DNA of 54,997 nt from Acidobacteriota bacterium (GCA_003224145.1 QHYN01000202.1:1-54997), one strand, 5' to 3'. Positions 32,080 to 42,084 are shown, counted from the first letter of the stretch. Numbers and translations are program-made. The notes: generated by a model from the letters alone, not told the origin.

Positions 32080-33276
32080 TCAGCTCTGCGGGATCAACGC
32101 CTGCGCTGCTCCGCCTTGGCGGCTATCCGCCTGTTCCGAGACAGGAATAGGATGGCCGACAAGGAGAGCGTCATACAGGCTGAGGGTCTGACGCAGCATC
32201 CGGTCCTGCGAGAAGCGCTTTCGACAGTCAGCCTGTGCCGTGTCGCCCAACTTGCGCGCATATGCGGAATTGTCGAGCAGGGACCGAAAGGCCATAGCCA
32301 GAGCGGGCGGATCGGAAGGCGGCGCGAGAATCCCATTAACTCCCGATGTAATGATTTCCCGGTTGCCCGGAATGTCGCACGCGACCACGGGCTTGCCGGC
32401 AGCCATGGCTTCGAGGATCGCAAGGGAGAGCCCTTCGGAAATGGAAGGCTGCGCGATGACGTCGAAGGCCGCCAGCAGTTCCGGAACATTCCTGCGAAAA
32501 CCCAAGAAGTGAATGCGATCTCCGAGGCCCGTGCTCTGCGCTTGACGTTCCAGTTCGATCTGGCTGGGACCCTCACCCAGTAGAACCAGTCGCGCATGCG
32601 GATGGAACTCATGAATCTGCGGAAACGCCTGAATCATATCTTCCAGGCCCTTTTTGGGTGCTAAACGGCTTGCGACAGCAATCAAAGGGTCTGCGGCCTC
32701 CAGCCCCAGCTTCTTCCGCGCCTCCTGCATCGAAGTGCAGCCGAAGGATCCCACGTCAATGCCATTCAAGATGGTGACGATCTTTTCCGCGGCTGCTACG
32801 CGCTCACAAATGGCGTCCCGCCGATGATCTTCACTCACAGAGATGATCACGCTGCATGCGCGCGCAGCAATGCGTTCCAGCAGGACATAGAATCTCCGCG
32901 TCCAGTGTCCTTGCGTCTCACGAAACGCAAATCCGTGCGCGTGGTGCACGATGTGGCGCGCTCCAGCAAGTCTGGCCGCAAGGCGGCCGAGGAAACCCCC
33001 TTTAGACGTATGGGTCGTAACCAAATCAAATCGTTCGCGCCGGCAAAGCAGGAATAGTTGGACAAACGTAAGCAGGTCTTGAGGATGAATCTGGTAAATC
33101 CAGCGCCCGAGCTCAAATACTGTGGCCCCGGCCTCCTGAAAGCGCCTAGTTTGCTCCTTACTGGCGGTGACGACCCAAACCTCATCTCCACGCTCTATAA
33201 GGGCCTTGGTAATGGCAAGAACAATTGCGGGGCCACCGCCCCAGGACCCTCCACAGACCATGTGCAACGATTTCAT
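32080..33276 (-). CDS. GT4-family glycosyltransferase
   Basis: This 398-residue GT-B enzyme starts with SLHMVCGGSWGGGPAIVLAI, the N-terminal acceptor-side loop. It has VTTHTSKGGFLGRLAARLAG, the nucleotide-sugar domain start VASRLAPKKGLEDMI, and the EX7E-type motif EGLSLAILEAMAAGKPVVA, the GT4 signature. Retaining transfer of a sugar from a nucleotide donor onto a lipid-linked repeat unit is expected. The donor and linkage cannot be told. It lies 102 bases after the MBL gene, in the same direction. Confidence 0.88.
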   Translation of the reverse strand: MKSLHMVCGGSWGGGPAIVLAITKALIERGDEVWVVTASKEQTRRFQEAGATVFELGRWIYQIHPQDLLTFVQLFLLCRRERFDLVTTHTSKGGFLGRLAARLAGARHIVHHAHGFAFRETQGHWTRRFYVLLERIAARACSVIISVSEDHRRDAICERVAAAEKIVTILNGIDVGSFGCTSMQEARKKLGLEAADPLIAVASRLAPKKGLEDMIQAFPQIHEFHPHARLVLLGEGPSQIELERQAQSTGLGDRIHFLGFRRNVPELLAAFDVIAQPSISEGLSLAILEAMAAGKPVVACDIPGNREIITSGVNGILAPPSDPPALAMAFRSLLDNSAYARKLGDTAQADCRKRFSQDRMLRQTLSLYDALLVGHPIPVSEQADSRQGGAAQALIPQS

Positions 33277-33378
33277 CGAGTAGTCCTCATAGTCGATCGA
33301 GCCGTAGCCGGTTCTAAGATGGCGGTTGCCTTCTTCCGCATGTCGTAGATGGAAGAGCTGTCTCCGTGGACGTTTCCG

Positions 33379-34779
33379 CTAGAGAGCCGTTCGCGGCACA
33401 AACTCCGCGATCGCGTCCTGCTGATTGCGCTTGAACATGGCGCGCAGCGCCAGCGTGGCGAAATGCGCGATTTCGCGCCAGCGTCGCGTCCAATTCCGGA
33501 GGGACCGAGGGGTCAGCATCCCGCTGATCGGGAGATAGCGGTAATCGTAGAGATCAAAGACCTTCGAGAGGACCAGATACTCCTTGACGCATCCTTTCTT
33601 CAGCTTGACGGTCATTCGCTTACTAGGGAGAAAAACCGTCAACATCCCTTTTTGGACGCAGTCCTTCAGCACGAGCGGATGTACTCGGAAGCAGATGGAG
33701 TAATTCGGCGGTTCGCCCGTCAACTCGTACACCTGTTTCTTGTCGAAATCCAGAACCCAATGAACATCCGGCCGTCCCTGCAGCTCGAACACGACGATCG
33801 GTTTAAATAAAAAGCGCGAGAACCAAGGCAGACTTTTCATCAGCTTGCTGAAATACTTGTCAAAGTCCCGAAAGGACATCTTTACGTTCTGCTCCTTGCG
33901 GTATTGCTCTCGCAATACGGGCGCCATCTCTTCGGCATACTCTCGAAGATGCTGCTCGCGGTTTGTGAAAAAATCTTGTTCTTGAAGTTGGAAGCCGCTC
34001 TGATCGTCCCACGAATCACCCGCCACCATCACGACACAATCCGTGCCAGCAGGTTTGTGGCCATCAAAGTATTCCTTCACATGGAGCGGGTTGACAATCG
34101 TGTCGTTATAGCGCTGCGTCTCCTCGTGGAGGAAACAGTGATTGCTGGCGAAAGGGATGGCGTAGCGAGGTTTAAGAAGACTGGCGGACGCCACGAAATC
34201 CGACACGTAGTCCTCGTTGTTCCGGAATCGAAGGTCTTCTTTGTCTTCCGCATCAAAGCAGAATGGATAGGGCTGCGCCGAAGAGTGGCTTCGCAGCATG
34301 AAGTCCACTTTCGGGTGGCGGCGTATCATATGCCGCAGCGGCCATCCCGCGATCTTGCAGTCGTTCATATCGACAATCGTCGTCTTCCCATCGTCAATCA
34401 CCAACGTGCTGTCGATATCGAATTGATAGGAGGTGACGGATAGCTCCGGAGCCAGCCGAACGGTCTTGCCGTGGGGCAATTCGACGATCGCCTTGAAGCC
34501 GAAGTCGGAAAGATCGTCCAGTAGACGCGTTGAGAACGCCTGGGGAACCAGGATCGTCGTGGATTGGGGGAATCTTCTGAGCGAAGGCCCGTGGAAATGG
34601 TCCCAATGGATATGCGTCAAGTAAATGTAGGACACATCTTCGGTGGCGAACTTGGCCGCCTTGGGATAATTCCACCAGGAACGCCAATAGCACGATCCTA
34701 GGATCCACGGATCGACTACCAGTTGGGTTCCTCCGGCTTCCACCAGCAAGCCGGCATGGCTGAGTATTTTGAATTTCAT
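33379..34779 (-). CDS. MBL-fold metallo-hydrolase with a C-terminal accessory domain
   Basis: The 466-residue protein opens with the metallo-beta-lactamase fold: VVDPWILG, then THIHWDHFHG (His56, His58, Asp60 and His61). IVDMNDCK and SNHCFLHEE are later ligand-loop candidates. This N-terminal 270 residues resemble UlaG/CMP-NeuAc-hydroxylase-like MBL proteins without a Rieske domain. The C-terminal 180 residues (FELQGRPDVHWVLDFDKKQVYELTG) look like a separate sterol-carrier/SCP2-like or binding domain; that match is weak. It may hydrolyse or remodel a sugar or lipid intermediate of the polysaccharide. It is placed between two GT4 genes. Confidence 0.75.
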   Translation of the reverse strand: MKFKILSHAGLLVEAGGTQLVVDPWILGSCYWRSWWNYPKAAKFATEDVSYIYLTHIHWDHFHGPSLRRFPQSTTILVPQAFSTRLLDDLSDFGFKAIVELPHGKTVRLAPELSVTSYQFDIDSTLVIDDGKTTIVDMNDCKIAGWPLRHMIRRHPKVDFMLRSHSSAQPYPFCFDAEDKEDLRFRNNEDYVSDFVASASLLKPRYAIPFASNHCFLHEETQRYNDTIVNPLHVKEYFDGHKPAGTDCVVMVAGDSWDDQSGFQLQEQDFFTNREQHLREYAEEMAPVLREQYRKEQNVKMSFRDFDKYFSKLMKSLPWFSRFLFKPIVVFELQGRPDVHWVLDFDKKQVYELTGEPPNYSICFRVHPLVLKDCVQKGMLTVFLPSKRMTVKLKKGCVKEYLVLSKVFDLYDYRYLPISGMLTPRSLRNWTRRWREIAHFATLALRAMFKRNQQDAIAEFVPRTAL

Positions 34780-34940
34780 GCGCGTCTCCTTCGCCTGGAA
34801 ATCTTAGCAAGTCTTGGTCCAGTGATTTGCTCTGTTGAAAGGAACAAAAAAGTTCCAGCGCGCTTAGAACCGAACCCAATTCAAGGCCATTCTTGTGTGG
34901 TGCCTTGTCGACGAGTAGAAAAGAACATCGGTGGCTGGTA

Positions 34941-36119
34941 CTACTGCGCACACTGCGGGACTCCTGGAGAAAGCAGATGTTGTTGTGACCCGGCGGCCAG
35001 CTTCGCGTAGATTGCCTGATAGCGTTCCACAACGATGGGCAGCGCGAAATGCTGCTGCACGCGATGCCGGGCTGCGATTCCAAGCCGGCGCCTTACTTCA
35101 GGACCAGCGTCAACCAGCTTCCTCCATGCCTCGGCTAACGCCGCCGCATTTTCGGGCGGCACGACAATACCGGTTTGATCCACAATCATTGCCGAATCGC
35201 CCACATCGGTGACCACACAGGGCGTCCCGCACGCCATTGCTTCACCGATCACGACCGGAAAGGCTTCGCTGCGAGACGCGGTGGTGGCGATATCCATCCC
35301 AGCAAAAAGGCGAGATACATCTTGGCGTACTCCCAAGAGATGGCAGCAGTCGCGCAGGCCCGCTGCGTCGATCCATTCCACCAACTGCGAGTTTTGCCAG
35401 GCGATGTCCAGGCCGCACAGCAGGAAGTGAACTCCGGGAAATACTTTGTGCAGGCGCGCCGCTGCCTCAATGAAGTTGCGGTGATCCTTATGGGGATGGA
35501 AACGAGCTGCGATGCCAATCAGAAGCGTCTCTACCGGTATACCTAGCTCCTCACGCAGCGACGTGCGGGCAGCAGGATCGGGTTTGACTTGCTGCAGGTC
35601 GAAGCCGTTGGGAATAACTTCCAGTTTTTCGGCAGCGTAGCTGAGTTTCGCATGAACTTGCAGCGATGCCTCGGAGCAACACACAATGTGGGCCGCATAT
35701 TTTCGCGATAATAAGGCGCACGCGCGGCTGACGAGCATGGTGCGGCGGTTGCCCATACTGGAGTCAAGCCCGCTGTGATGGATGCCCCAAACGACCGGAA
35801 CATTTCTGGCAAGACGGGCGGCGAGAGCGCCGACCAAGTTCGCGTGGTACATCCAGGTCTGAATGAGGTCGGGTTTCGATTCGCGGATCCATTGCGCCAG
35901 ACGAAGTACCAGCAAAGGGTTAGGCACACTCGTCTTCATGCCTAGGGTGCGCACACGCACACCGATTGCCTGCATGCGGTCAGCGAGGTCCAATATGCCG
36001 GTGAGGGAAACCACCTCGTTTTCAAACCGCGAAGCATCCATGCCAGATGCAAGCCGACAGAGCATGGTTTCGGCCCCCGCTGGCCCGAGGGTCGTAATGA
36101 CGTGCATGATTTTGATCAT
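34941..36119 (-). CDS. GT4-family glycosyltransferase
   Basis: The ATG at 36119 (MIKIMHVITTLGPAGAETM) is chosen because it begins the GT4 core. An upstream start at 36185 would overlap the GT2 gene. The roughly 392-residue product has the GAET acceptor loop, VVWGIHHSGLDS, IPNGFD and IGIAARFHPHKDHRNFI, and the EX7E motif in SEAFPVVIGEAMACGTPCVV. It is expected to add one sugar to the repeat unit. The gene is tightly packed with the upstream GT2 gene (29-base gap). Confidence 0.87.
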   Translation of the reverse strand: MIKIMHVITTLGPAGAETMLCRLASGMDASRFENEVVSLTGILDLADRMQAIGVRVRTLGMKTSVPNPLLVLRLAQWIRESKPDLIQTWMYHANLVGALAARLARNVPVVWGIHHSGLDSSMGNRRTMLVSRACALLSRKYAAHIVCCSEASLQVHAKLSYAAEKLEVIPNGFDLQQVKPDPAARTSLREELGIPVETLLIGIAARFHPHKDHRNFIEAAARLHKVFPGVHFLLCGLDIAWQNSQLVEWIDAAGLRDCCHLLGVRQDVSRLFAGMDIATTASRSEAFPVVIGEAMACGTPCVVTDVGDSAMIVDQTGIVVPPENAAALAEAWRKLVDAGPEVRRRLGIAARHRVQQHFALPIVVERYQAIYAKLAAGSQQHLLSPGVPQCAQ

Positions 36120-36148
36120 TTTGCTTTTAGGCTGAGCGACGCGGCGGA

Positions 36149-37135
36149 TCAATGGACGCTGCGACCCACTCTTGCGATGTTCCACTTGTCTTTCAGCGAT
36201 ATCGCGAAGGCAAACGGCAGTGAAATCGCTACGAGCAATCGTCCGATCGAGGTGCGAAGCTCGCTGAACTGGGAGTGCGGACCTTTTCCGACGCCGAATG
36301 AATAACGGCTGAAGTTAACTGCCGAGCGAAATATATTTGCGGGTGAGAGCAGCCACCAGTTAATTAGCTCGTTCAAAACATATTTGTGAAAGAGCGCGCG
36401 CCCAACCAGCGCTGTGGGAGTAAGAGCGGTCAGGCGGTCTCCCGCTTTGTCATTCGTGTGATATATCCGCAAAACCTCGTTAACGAAGCGCGTCTTAAAT
36501 CTGCGGGACAGTGCGAACCAGAGGACTCCCTCAGAAATGAATTTTACGTTCGGCACCGTTGGAAACGGAAATTGCTTCAAGACGTCGGTTCGGTGGAATC
36601 CCCACTTCTCGCCTTTTACTTTGTAGCGGAAAAACGACTCAATCCAATCTGAGTCCCACACGTCGCAAGGAAACTTGTCACCGATAAGTTTGCCATCCTG
36701 GTCTTTGCACAGTACGGTGACGGCAGAGAATTTGTCCTTCTCGCCCGGGGGGATGCCATCCCAGTGGTATTTCAACCGTTCCAAGGCTTGCGGTACGCAA
36801 GCGTCATCGGAATCCAAAGTGAGAAATAATTCTCCCTGGGCCTCCTGGACCCCTCGATTGAAGGCGGCAGGCTTGCCCTGATTTTCCTGATAGACGTAAC
36901 GGATCGGAAAGTCTGACTCGGTTTGCCATTTCTCGACGAGTTCTGCCGTGCCGTCAGTGGAGCCGTCATCCACAATCAGCCATTCGAAATCGCGAAAGGT
37001 CTGAACGCGTAAGCTCTCGTAAACCCGGTGTAATGTTGAACGGCGATTAAACGTGGGAGTAAACACCGTAAAGATATATCGATAGTTCCCAGAAATTTCC
37101 AGGGAGCCTGATTTGTCCCCGCGATCTTTAGGCAC
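36149..37135 (-). CDS. GT2-family glycosyltransferase
   Basis: This 328-residue GT-A enzyme has FTVFTPTFNRRSTL, WLIVDDGSTDGTAELV, NQGKPAAFNRGV and LTLDSDDAC, with DSDD as the DxD metal site. It also has EKWGFHRTDVLKQF at the acceptor side. The C-terminal third has a basic, weakly hydrophobic region (LLVAISLPFAFAISL) that may associate with the membrane. It overlaps galE by 8 bases and should be translated with it. Inverting transfer of one sugar is expected; specificity unknown. Confidence 0.87.
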   Translation of the reverse strand: MPKDRGDKSGSLEISGNYRYIFTVFTPTFNRRSTLHRVYESLRVQTFRDFEWLIVDDGSTDGTAELVEKWQTESDFPIRYVYQENQGKPAAFNRGVQEAQGELFLTLDSDDACVPQALERLKYHWDGIPPGEKDKFSAVTVLCKDQDGKLIGDKFPCDVWDSDWIESFFRYKVKGEKWGFHRTDVLKQFPFPTVPNVKFISEGVLWFALSRRFKTRFVNEVLRIYHTNDKAGDRLTALTPTALVGRALFHKYVLNELINWWLLSPANIFRSAVNFSRYSFGVGKGPHSQFSELRTSIGRLLVAISLPFAFAISLKDKWNIARVGRSVH

Positions 37136-38150
37136 GGATTGCGCCTTCGACCGCCGTTGACTCCGCTACGGTTGGCACTACTCGGCCTACGGAATGCCAT
37201 CGCCAAGCGGTTTCGACGATTGTTTCTAGACTTGACCAACTGGGCTTCCAATGAAGCACGCGCGAGGCGAGTTCGCTCTTTGCCACCAACGTCGGTGGAT
37301 CGCCCGGCCGTCGTGGAGCATATCTCGTGGGAATCTTGCGGCCTGAGACCTTCTCCACCATTCCTACAACTTCCTTGACGGACGTTCCTTGCCCTGTGCC
37401 GAGGTTCAGTGCCAGGCTCTGTTGGTCCGCGGCGAGATATCGAAGGGCGGAAACATGCGCGGCGGCCAGGTCCATGACGTGGATGTAGTCACGCACCGCC
37501 GTGCCGTCGGGCGTAGGATAATCCACACCACAGATTTCGAGGCAGTCGCGTTGTCCGAGTGCCGCAACGATAGCAGAAGGAATCAAGTGCGTCTCAGGAT
37601 CGTGTTCTTCCCCCAACTCACCCTCTGGATCAGCCCCTGCCGCGTTGAAATAACGGAGGGCAACCCAACGTAGCTGAGCTGTTTTCCCCATCCACTCGAG
37701 CATTTTCTCCGCGAAAAATTTGGATTCACCGTACGGGTTAACCGGTATCTGCGAGTGATCCTCGGGTATAGGGATGTGCTTAGGCACGCCATAGGTCGCA
37801 CAGCTGGATGAAAACACCATGCGGCTCACCCCGACGCTAAGCATCGACTCCAAAAGGCTGATCGTTCCTGCGACGTTATACTGGAAGTACGCTAATGGGC
37901 ATGCGATAGATTCTGCCACTAACGCCTTGGCTGCGAAGTGGACGACAGCCTCGATTTGGTAGTATCGAAGAACGTCCCTAAGCGTGGCCGAATCCGACAG
38001 TTGCGCGTGGACAAAGGGTCCCCAGCGGACATTGTGGGCATGACCCGTGGACAAATCGTCCAAAACCACGGGTTGGTGTCTAGCTCGCGCCAGAGCCTTC
38101 GCCGCATGGCTGCCGATATAGCCCGCGCCGCCCGTGACAAGAACGTTCAT
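37128..38150 (-). CDS. galE: UDP-glucose 4-epimerase
   Basis: The ATG at 38150 overlaps the stop of the GT4 gene (ATGA) and begins the NAD fold MNVLVTGGAGYIGSHAAKAL (GGAGYIG at 7-13). The product has 340 residues, the usual GalE length. The catalytic set is present: SSSCATYG with Ser116, and YGESK with Tyr140 and Lys144. LRYFNAAGADPEG, DYPTPDGTAVRDYIHVMDLA and RPGDPPTL are family hallmarks. It interconverts UDP-glucose and UDP-galactose (or the N-acetyl forms) to supply donors for the flanking transferases. Confidence 0.93.
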   Translation of the reverse strand: MNVLVTGGAGYIGSHAAKALARARHQPVVLDDLSTGHAHNVRWGPFVHAQLSDSATLRDVLRYYQIEAVVHFAAKALVAESIACPLAYFQYNVAGTISLLESMLSVGVSRMVFSSSCATYGVPKHIPIPEDHSQIPVNPYGESKFFAEKMLEWMGKTAQLRWVALRYFNAAGADPEGELGEEHDPETHLIPSAIVAALGQRDCLEICGVDYPTPDGTAVRDYIHVMDLAAAHVSALRYLAADQQSLALNLGTGQGTSVKEVVGMVEKVSGRKIPTRYAPRRPGDPPTLVAKSELASRVLHWKPSWSSLETIVETAWRWHSVGRVVPTVAESTAVEGAIRA

Positions 38151-39337
38151 CGTTGCTGGCCCATCAGCCATTCTTCGGTCGGCAAAACCGATTCGCCAAT
38201 CATCCCTTTTTGCTGAATTTGCAAATGACGGTAGAGATTTTCGTAGAGCTCTTCGTATGCCCCAATCATTACGGACACGTCGAAGTCTCTCGCTCGGCGA
38301 GCCGCGGCATTAGCGAAGGACCGCCGCGTTTCCGGACTTTTAAGCAGGGCACTCATACAGTCTGCGAGACCTCTGAGATCGCCCACCTGCAGCAGGAATC
38401 CCTCTTTGCCGTTCTCCATCAACTCTGGCACGCCACCGGCAGCAGTGCTTACGATCGGTAGCCCTGAAGCCATGGCCTCAACGACCGAGAGCGGGTTGCC
38501 CTCCCAGTCCGAGGTCAGTACGAAAACATCCATTGCCCCCAGCACGTCTGGAATATCGGTGCGCACTCCAAGGAAATGTACTTGCCCAGCCAAGTCGAGG
38601 TTTTTGGCTTGCTCTTGCAACTGCGCGCGCAAGCTGCCGTCTCCCACAAGGAGCAAATGAGCTTTCCGATCGGAAGCGGGACCTTGGGCAAACGCTCTCA
38701 GGAGCAGAGCGTGGTTCTTCTGCGGAGCGAAGCGTGCCACGCAGGCAAACAAAACATCATCTTCTGCGAACCCTTCCTTGGCCCGCCACTCTGGGCGTGA
38801 AATCTGAGGACGGCCATAGACTTTTGTCGGAATGCAGTTGAAGATGACTTGGCATGATTGAATGCCGTAGAGCCGCTCCAGGCTGGCAGCCACCTCTTTG
38901 GCCACCGCGACGGGTAAAACTCCGTGACGAAATGCGTAGCGCTGAATCCAGCGCGCGCTCGGCTCAACTTCTCGTTCTGCAACGTTGTTCACGGTGTGCA
39001 ACAACATTGAATTGCGCTTGAACCAAAGCATTGATGGGAGGGCATAACGAAGCACTTGCAAATGCGTGTGGATAATGTCCGGCCGGTAGTCTCTCAAAAC
39101 GCGGTGTAGTCTGTAATACGTACGGCAATCAAAGCCCAGTTTCTTTCCCAGATACCAAACCCTCATTCTGGACTCATCCAGCAAACGCTCCAGATCGGAT
39201 CCTATTCGCTGGCCGACCGAAGTTATTGCGACTTCGAAACGCTGCTCGTTCAATCCCCTAACAATGTGAACGGCCATGCGCTCAGCACCGCCGGGCAAAA
39301 ACGACGGGAGGATATGCATCACTCGGATTTTTTTCAT
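38147..39337 (-). CDS. GT4-family glycosyltransferase
   Basis: The 396-residue GT-B enzyme starts with the GT4 loop MHILPSFLPGGAERMAVHI. ACVARFAPQKNHALLL opens the donor domain, and the motif WEGNPLSVVEAMASGLPIVS holds EX7E. It ends with a helical tail. It overlaps galE by 4 bases. A galactosyl-, glucosyl- or hexosaminyl-transferase role is possible given galE next door, but the donor is not assignable. Confidence 0.88.
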   Translation of the reverse strand: MKKIRVMHILPSFLPGGAERMAVHIVRGLNEQRFEVAITSVGQRIGSDLERLLDESRMRVWYLGKKLGFDCRTYYRLHRVLRDYRPDIIHTHLQVLRYALPSMLWFKRNSMLLHTVNNVAEREVEPSARWIQRYAFRHGVLPVAVAKEVAASLERLYGIQSCQVIFNCIPTKVYGRPQISRPEWRAKEGFAEDDVLFACVARFAPQKNHALLLRAFAQGPASDRKAHLLLVGDGSLRAQLQEQAKNLDLAGQVHFLGVRTDIPDVLGAMDVFVLTSDWEGNPLSVVEAMASGLPIVSTAAGGVPELMENGKEGFLLQVGDLRGLADCMSALLKSPETRRSFANAAARRARDFDVSVMIGAYEELYENLYRHLQIQQKGMIGESVLPTEEWLMGQQR

Positions 39338-39383
39338 CGATGAATGACTGGGCTGTAAGAAGTGTGGCTTCTGGCTGGTTAAG

Positions 39384-40466
39384 CTAAAGAGCGATAATAG
39401 AGGAGCGTTTATCTTCGTCCGTCGCTGTTCCGCTGCTGGGATGTTTCCCTTGTTGCGCTACTAAAATTTGACGTCCCAGGTGTTGAATTTCTAGATCCAG
39501 TTCCTGAAAGCGCCTAACCACGGTGTGCAAGACCAAGCCGACCATTCCAACAACCAGCCCGGAGAGTTCCAAACCAACGGCGAGGACCGCGGAAGGCAAT
39601 CGCGGCACCAACCCTGTCCGAAGGAATTCCGAGATCACAAGAATTCCAGGGATGAGCCCGCTGAGGATAAGAAGCAGGCCGACCGTTCCGAAAACAGTGA
39701 GAGGTTTATAGTCGCGAGCCAGGGAGAAGATCATATTGGTGATGATCAAGCCGTCGCGAAAATGTCGAATCTTGGAATAGCTTCCTTTGGCCCGGCTTGC
39801 CAGATCGACCGGAAGCTCGATGACGCGGTAGCCGCGCTCAAGCGCCTTGATGGTCAGCTCTGTCTCGATTTCGAACCCCCCCGCGAGAAGTGGCAGATGC
39901 TTGACAATGTTCCGGTTGAATATCCGATAGCCGGACAGCATGTCTTCGATGTGCGCGTTGAAAATCGTTCTGGTAAGCCATAGAAATATGTAATTGCCGA
40001 GGCGATTCGTCAGACGAAACTGACTCTTGCTGGCAGAATTCAGGCGCGAACCGACGACCATATCGGCCTCGTTATTCAATACCGGCTCAAGGAGCCTGCG
40101 CACGCTGCGTGCAGGATACGTGCCGTCCCCGTCCACCATCACATACATGTCCGCATTGATGTCGCGAAACATGCTCTGCACTACGTAGCCCTTTCCTTGG
40201 CGGCGCTCGCGAAGGATCAGCGCGCCCTTCTGACGGGCACACTCCACGGTCCCATCTGTGGAGTTGTTATCAAAGACGTATATTCGTGCGTGCGGCAATT
40301 CCACCCGAAACTGCTCAATCACATGCCCAATGGTAAGTTCTTCGTTAAAGCAGGGTATCAGAACTGCAATTTCAGGCGCGACAGATCCACTTTGCTGTCT
40401 CAGTGGTTCGCGTTGTCCCGCAATAATCGCTCCATTTGTCACTAAATCACCCCCCACTGCAGGCAT
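39384..40466 (-). CDS. GT2-family (DPM/GtrB-like) polyprenyl-phosphate glycosyltransferase
   Basis: The 360-residue protein has an N-terminal GT2 domain: VLIPCFNEELTIGHVIEQF, VFDNNSTDGT, VMVDGDGTYP (DxD), then DMVVGSRL and FEIETELTIKALERGYRV. After SYSKIRHFRDG come two membrane helices (VGLLLILSGLIPGILVI and VLAVGLELSGLVVGMVGLVL). The architecture is that of dolichyl/undecaprenyl-phosphate sugar synthases, which load a polyprenol carrier for later transfer outside the membrane. The GT39-type transferase gene lies directly upstream in the operon and could use this product. Confidence 0.87.
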   Translation of the reverse strand: MPAVGGDLVTNGAIIAGQREPLRQQSGSVAPEIAVLIPCFNEELTIGHVIEQFRVELPHARIYVFDNNSTDGTVECARQKGALILRERRQGKGYVVQSMFRDINADMYVMVDGDGTYPARSVRRLLEPVLNNEADMVVGSRLNSASKSQFRLTNRLGNYIFLWLTRTIFNAHIEDMLSGYRIFNRNIVKHLPLLAGGFEIETELTIKALERGYRVIELPVDLASRAKGSYSKIRHFRDGLIITNMIFSLARDYKPLTVFGTVGLLLILSGLIPGILVISEFLRTGLVPRLPSAVLAVGLELSGLVVGMVGLVLHTVVRRFQELDLEIQHLGRQILVAQQGKHPSSGTATDEDKRSSIIAL

Positions 40467-40516
40467 AGTGGATTGAGCAGGATTGCAAACAGCTCAGAAT
40501 CCGTATGCCCTGATCA

Positions 40517-41947
40517 TTACGGTGTCTTGTGCGCCTCAGCAGGTACTTGCATTTGGCCGCGAACCACGCAAGCTGATGCATACCCCGCAAACAAACAGAC
40601 GATTGGCATGATCGGATGACGATATCTGCCTAGACTCTCCGATCCGCTTGACACCAACACGAAGTACACGGCAACTGTACCTAGCAGGATCGCTGCATCT
40701 CTCTCACACGACCACGCCATTGCCCCACCGATTGCGGCCATTATGAGGTAGCAGAGCAATAGCACCGCCAAGCTGATGCAAACGCAAAAAATCACCGGAT
40801 AATTTGTCCTAAGCGTGTGAAGCGTCCGCATAGCATCCAAAGGGTTCAAAGATGTGGGGAGCTTCTTAAACAACTTTCCGTATACGATTCCGCCGGGATT
40901 CGCAATCAGGCTCACCATGCCTCGAAGATGGTTAGGTGCATAAATCCCCAAATTGTGGCGGATGAGCTGTAGCCCCTCCCAGCGCATAAATGCGTATCGT
41001 TGTCCGTAAGACCAGGTTGCCTGATCCGGATGGACGTGAAGGTATTGCTCCCAGTCATTGAAACCGAGCTCCTTTTGCACGTCATCGAAAGAGCGGTTCG
41101 TCAACTCTGCGATTACTGATGCGCTTCGATAAAAATAAAGATTTTGGTCCCCTACAGCCGAAAGCTGACCATAGCCAGCGACACGATAGTTCCTTATTTG
41201 CCAAGGTGCCAACAATCCGAAGCAAAAGAGCAAAAACGAGAGCGCATGAATCATCACTTTATGTCGCCGATGAATACGTGCGGAGGTGTAAAAGATTATC
41301 GGCACAAGGACAATTGGAAGATAGTACGAGATTGGGCGTACATAAGTCGCCGCCGCTAAAACGAGCGCCGCGGCTAGGAGAATGGTGAGCCTAGGCTGCT
41401 TAATGTAGCGTGCTATCAGATACAGGAACAACACCACCATAAACGAGAAAAGAGTTTCAGACATTAATTGAGAAGAATAGAAAACGGATAGGGGCTCTAT
41501 CGCATAAAAGCTTGCGCACCAATATGTGATCGTCTCAGGGAACACTTCTCTCGAAGTGAGATAAACGAGAAAAACCGTCAGCGTACTGATCGCAATCTGC
41601 AAAGCTATGGTGACGGCTTTCAGATGCCCCAAAACGAGTCCGGGGATCAGAAACAATGGATATCCTGGGGTTCGTACAATTTCAGGACGGTTCGCTGTAC
41701 TGAACGTTCCGGAAGTAAGCAATGCTTGCGCAGGAGCTAGGTAGCTTTCGGTATCGTTTTCTACAAATACCGAGCTATCGTGATGCGTCGCCATGGCCGC
41801 CAGCGGAAGCACGGTTCGCACTAACAGAGCGGCGCTAAGCACAATCCAGAGGGGAACCCTCAGGACCGACAGGGGCCTTGACAAACCTCGAGTCTGCCTG
41901 AATTTTTTGATACGCTCGCTCACCAACCCTTCAGCAGCGCTACTCAC
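40517..41947 (-). CDS. GT39/PMT-type membrane glycosyltransferase
   Basis: This 476-residue polytopic protein has about 11-12 hydrophobic helices. The acidic loop after the first helix reads VENDTESYLAPAQALL, the position of the catalytic Asp in GT39/ArnT-like enzymes, and RPEIVRTPGYPLFL follows. It should take a sugar from a polyprenyl-phosphate donor and add it at the periplasmic face. A GTG start at 41947 is used; no strong ribosome-binding site is seen. It pairs with the following GT2 gene by position. Confidence 0.82.
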   Translation of the reverse strand: MSSAAEGLVSERIKKFRQTRGLSRPLSVLRVPLWIVLSAALLVRTVLPLAAMATHHDSSVFVENDTESYLAPAQALLTSGTFSTANRPEIVRTPGYPLFLIPGLVLGHLKAVTIALQIAISTLTVFLVYLTSREVFPETITYWCASFYAIEPLSVFYSSQLMSETLFSFMVVLFLYLIARYIKQPRLTILLAAALVLAAATYVRPISYYLPIVLVPIIFYTSARIHRRHKVMIHALSFLLFCFGLLAPWQIRNYRVAGYGQLSAVGDQNLYFYRSASVIAELTNRSFDDVQKELGFNDWEQYLHVHPDQATWSYGQRYAFMRWEGLQLIRHNLGIYAPNHLRGMVSLIANPGGIVYGKLFKKLPTSLNPLDAMRTLHTLRTNYPVIFCVCISLAVLLLCYLIMAAIGGAMAWSCERDAAILLGTVAVYFVLVSSGSESLGRYRHPIMPIVCLFAGYASACVVRGQMQVPAEAHKTP

Positions 41948-42084
41948 GATCTACGTTCCTTCCCTCCCGGCTGTAAGCGAAATGGGCATGTCCCGCAACG
42001 CCCAGCCCTTTCGCTGGACTTAGGCTCCGAAGAACCGCATCCGCGTGTCACTTTCTTCGGTTCCACGACACTAGATGACCGTTG

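Noticed and set aside
31949-32583. Plus-strand open frames between the DUF4091 gene and the GT4 gene
   Set aside because: They are mostly antisense to the GT4 gene, are low-complexity in composition, and lack start signals.
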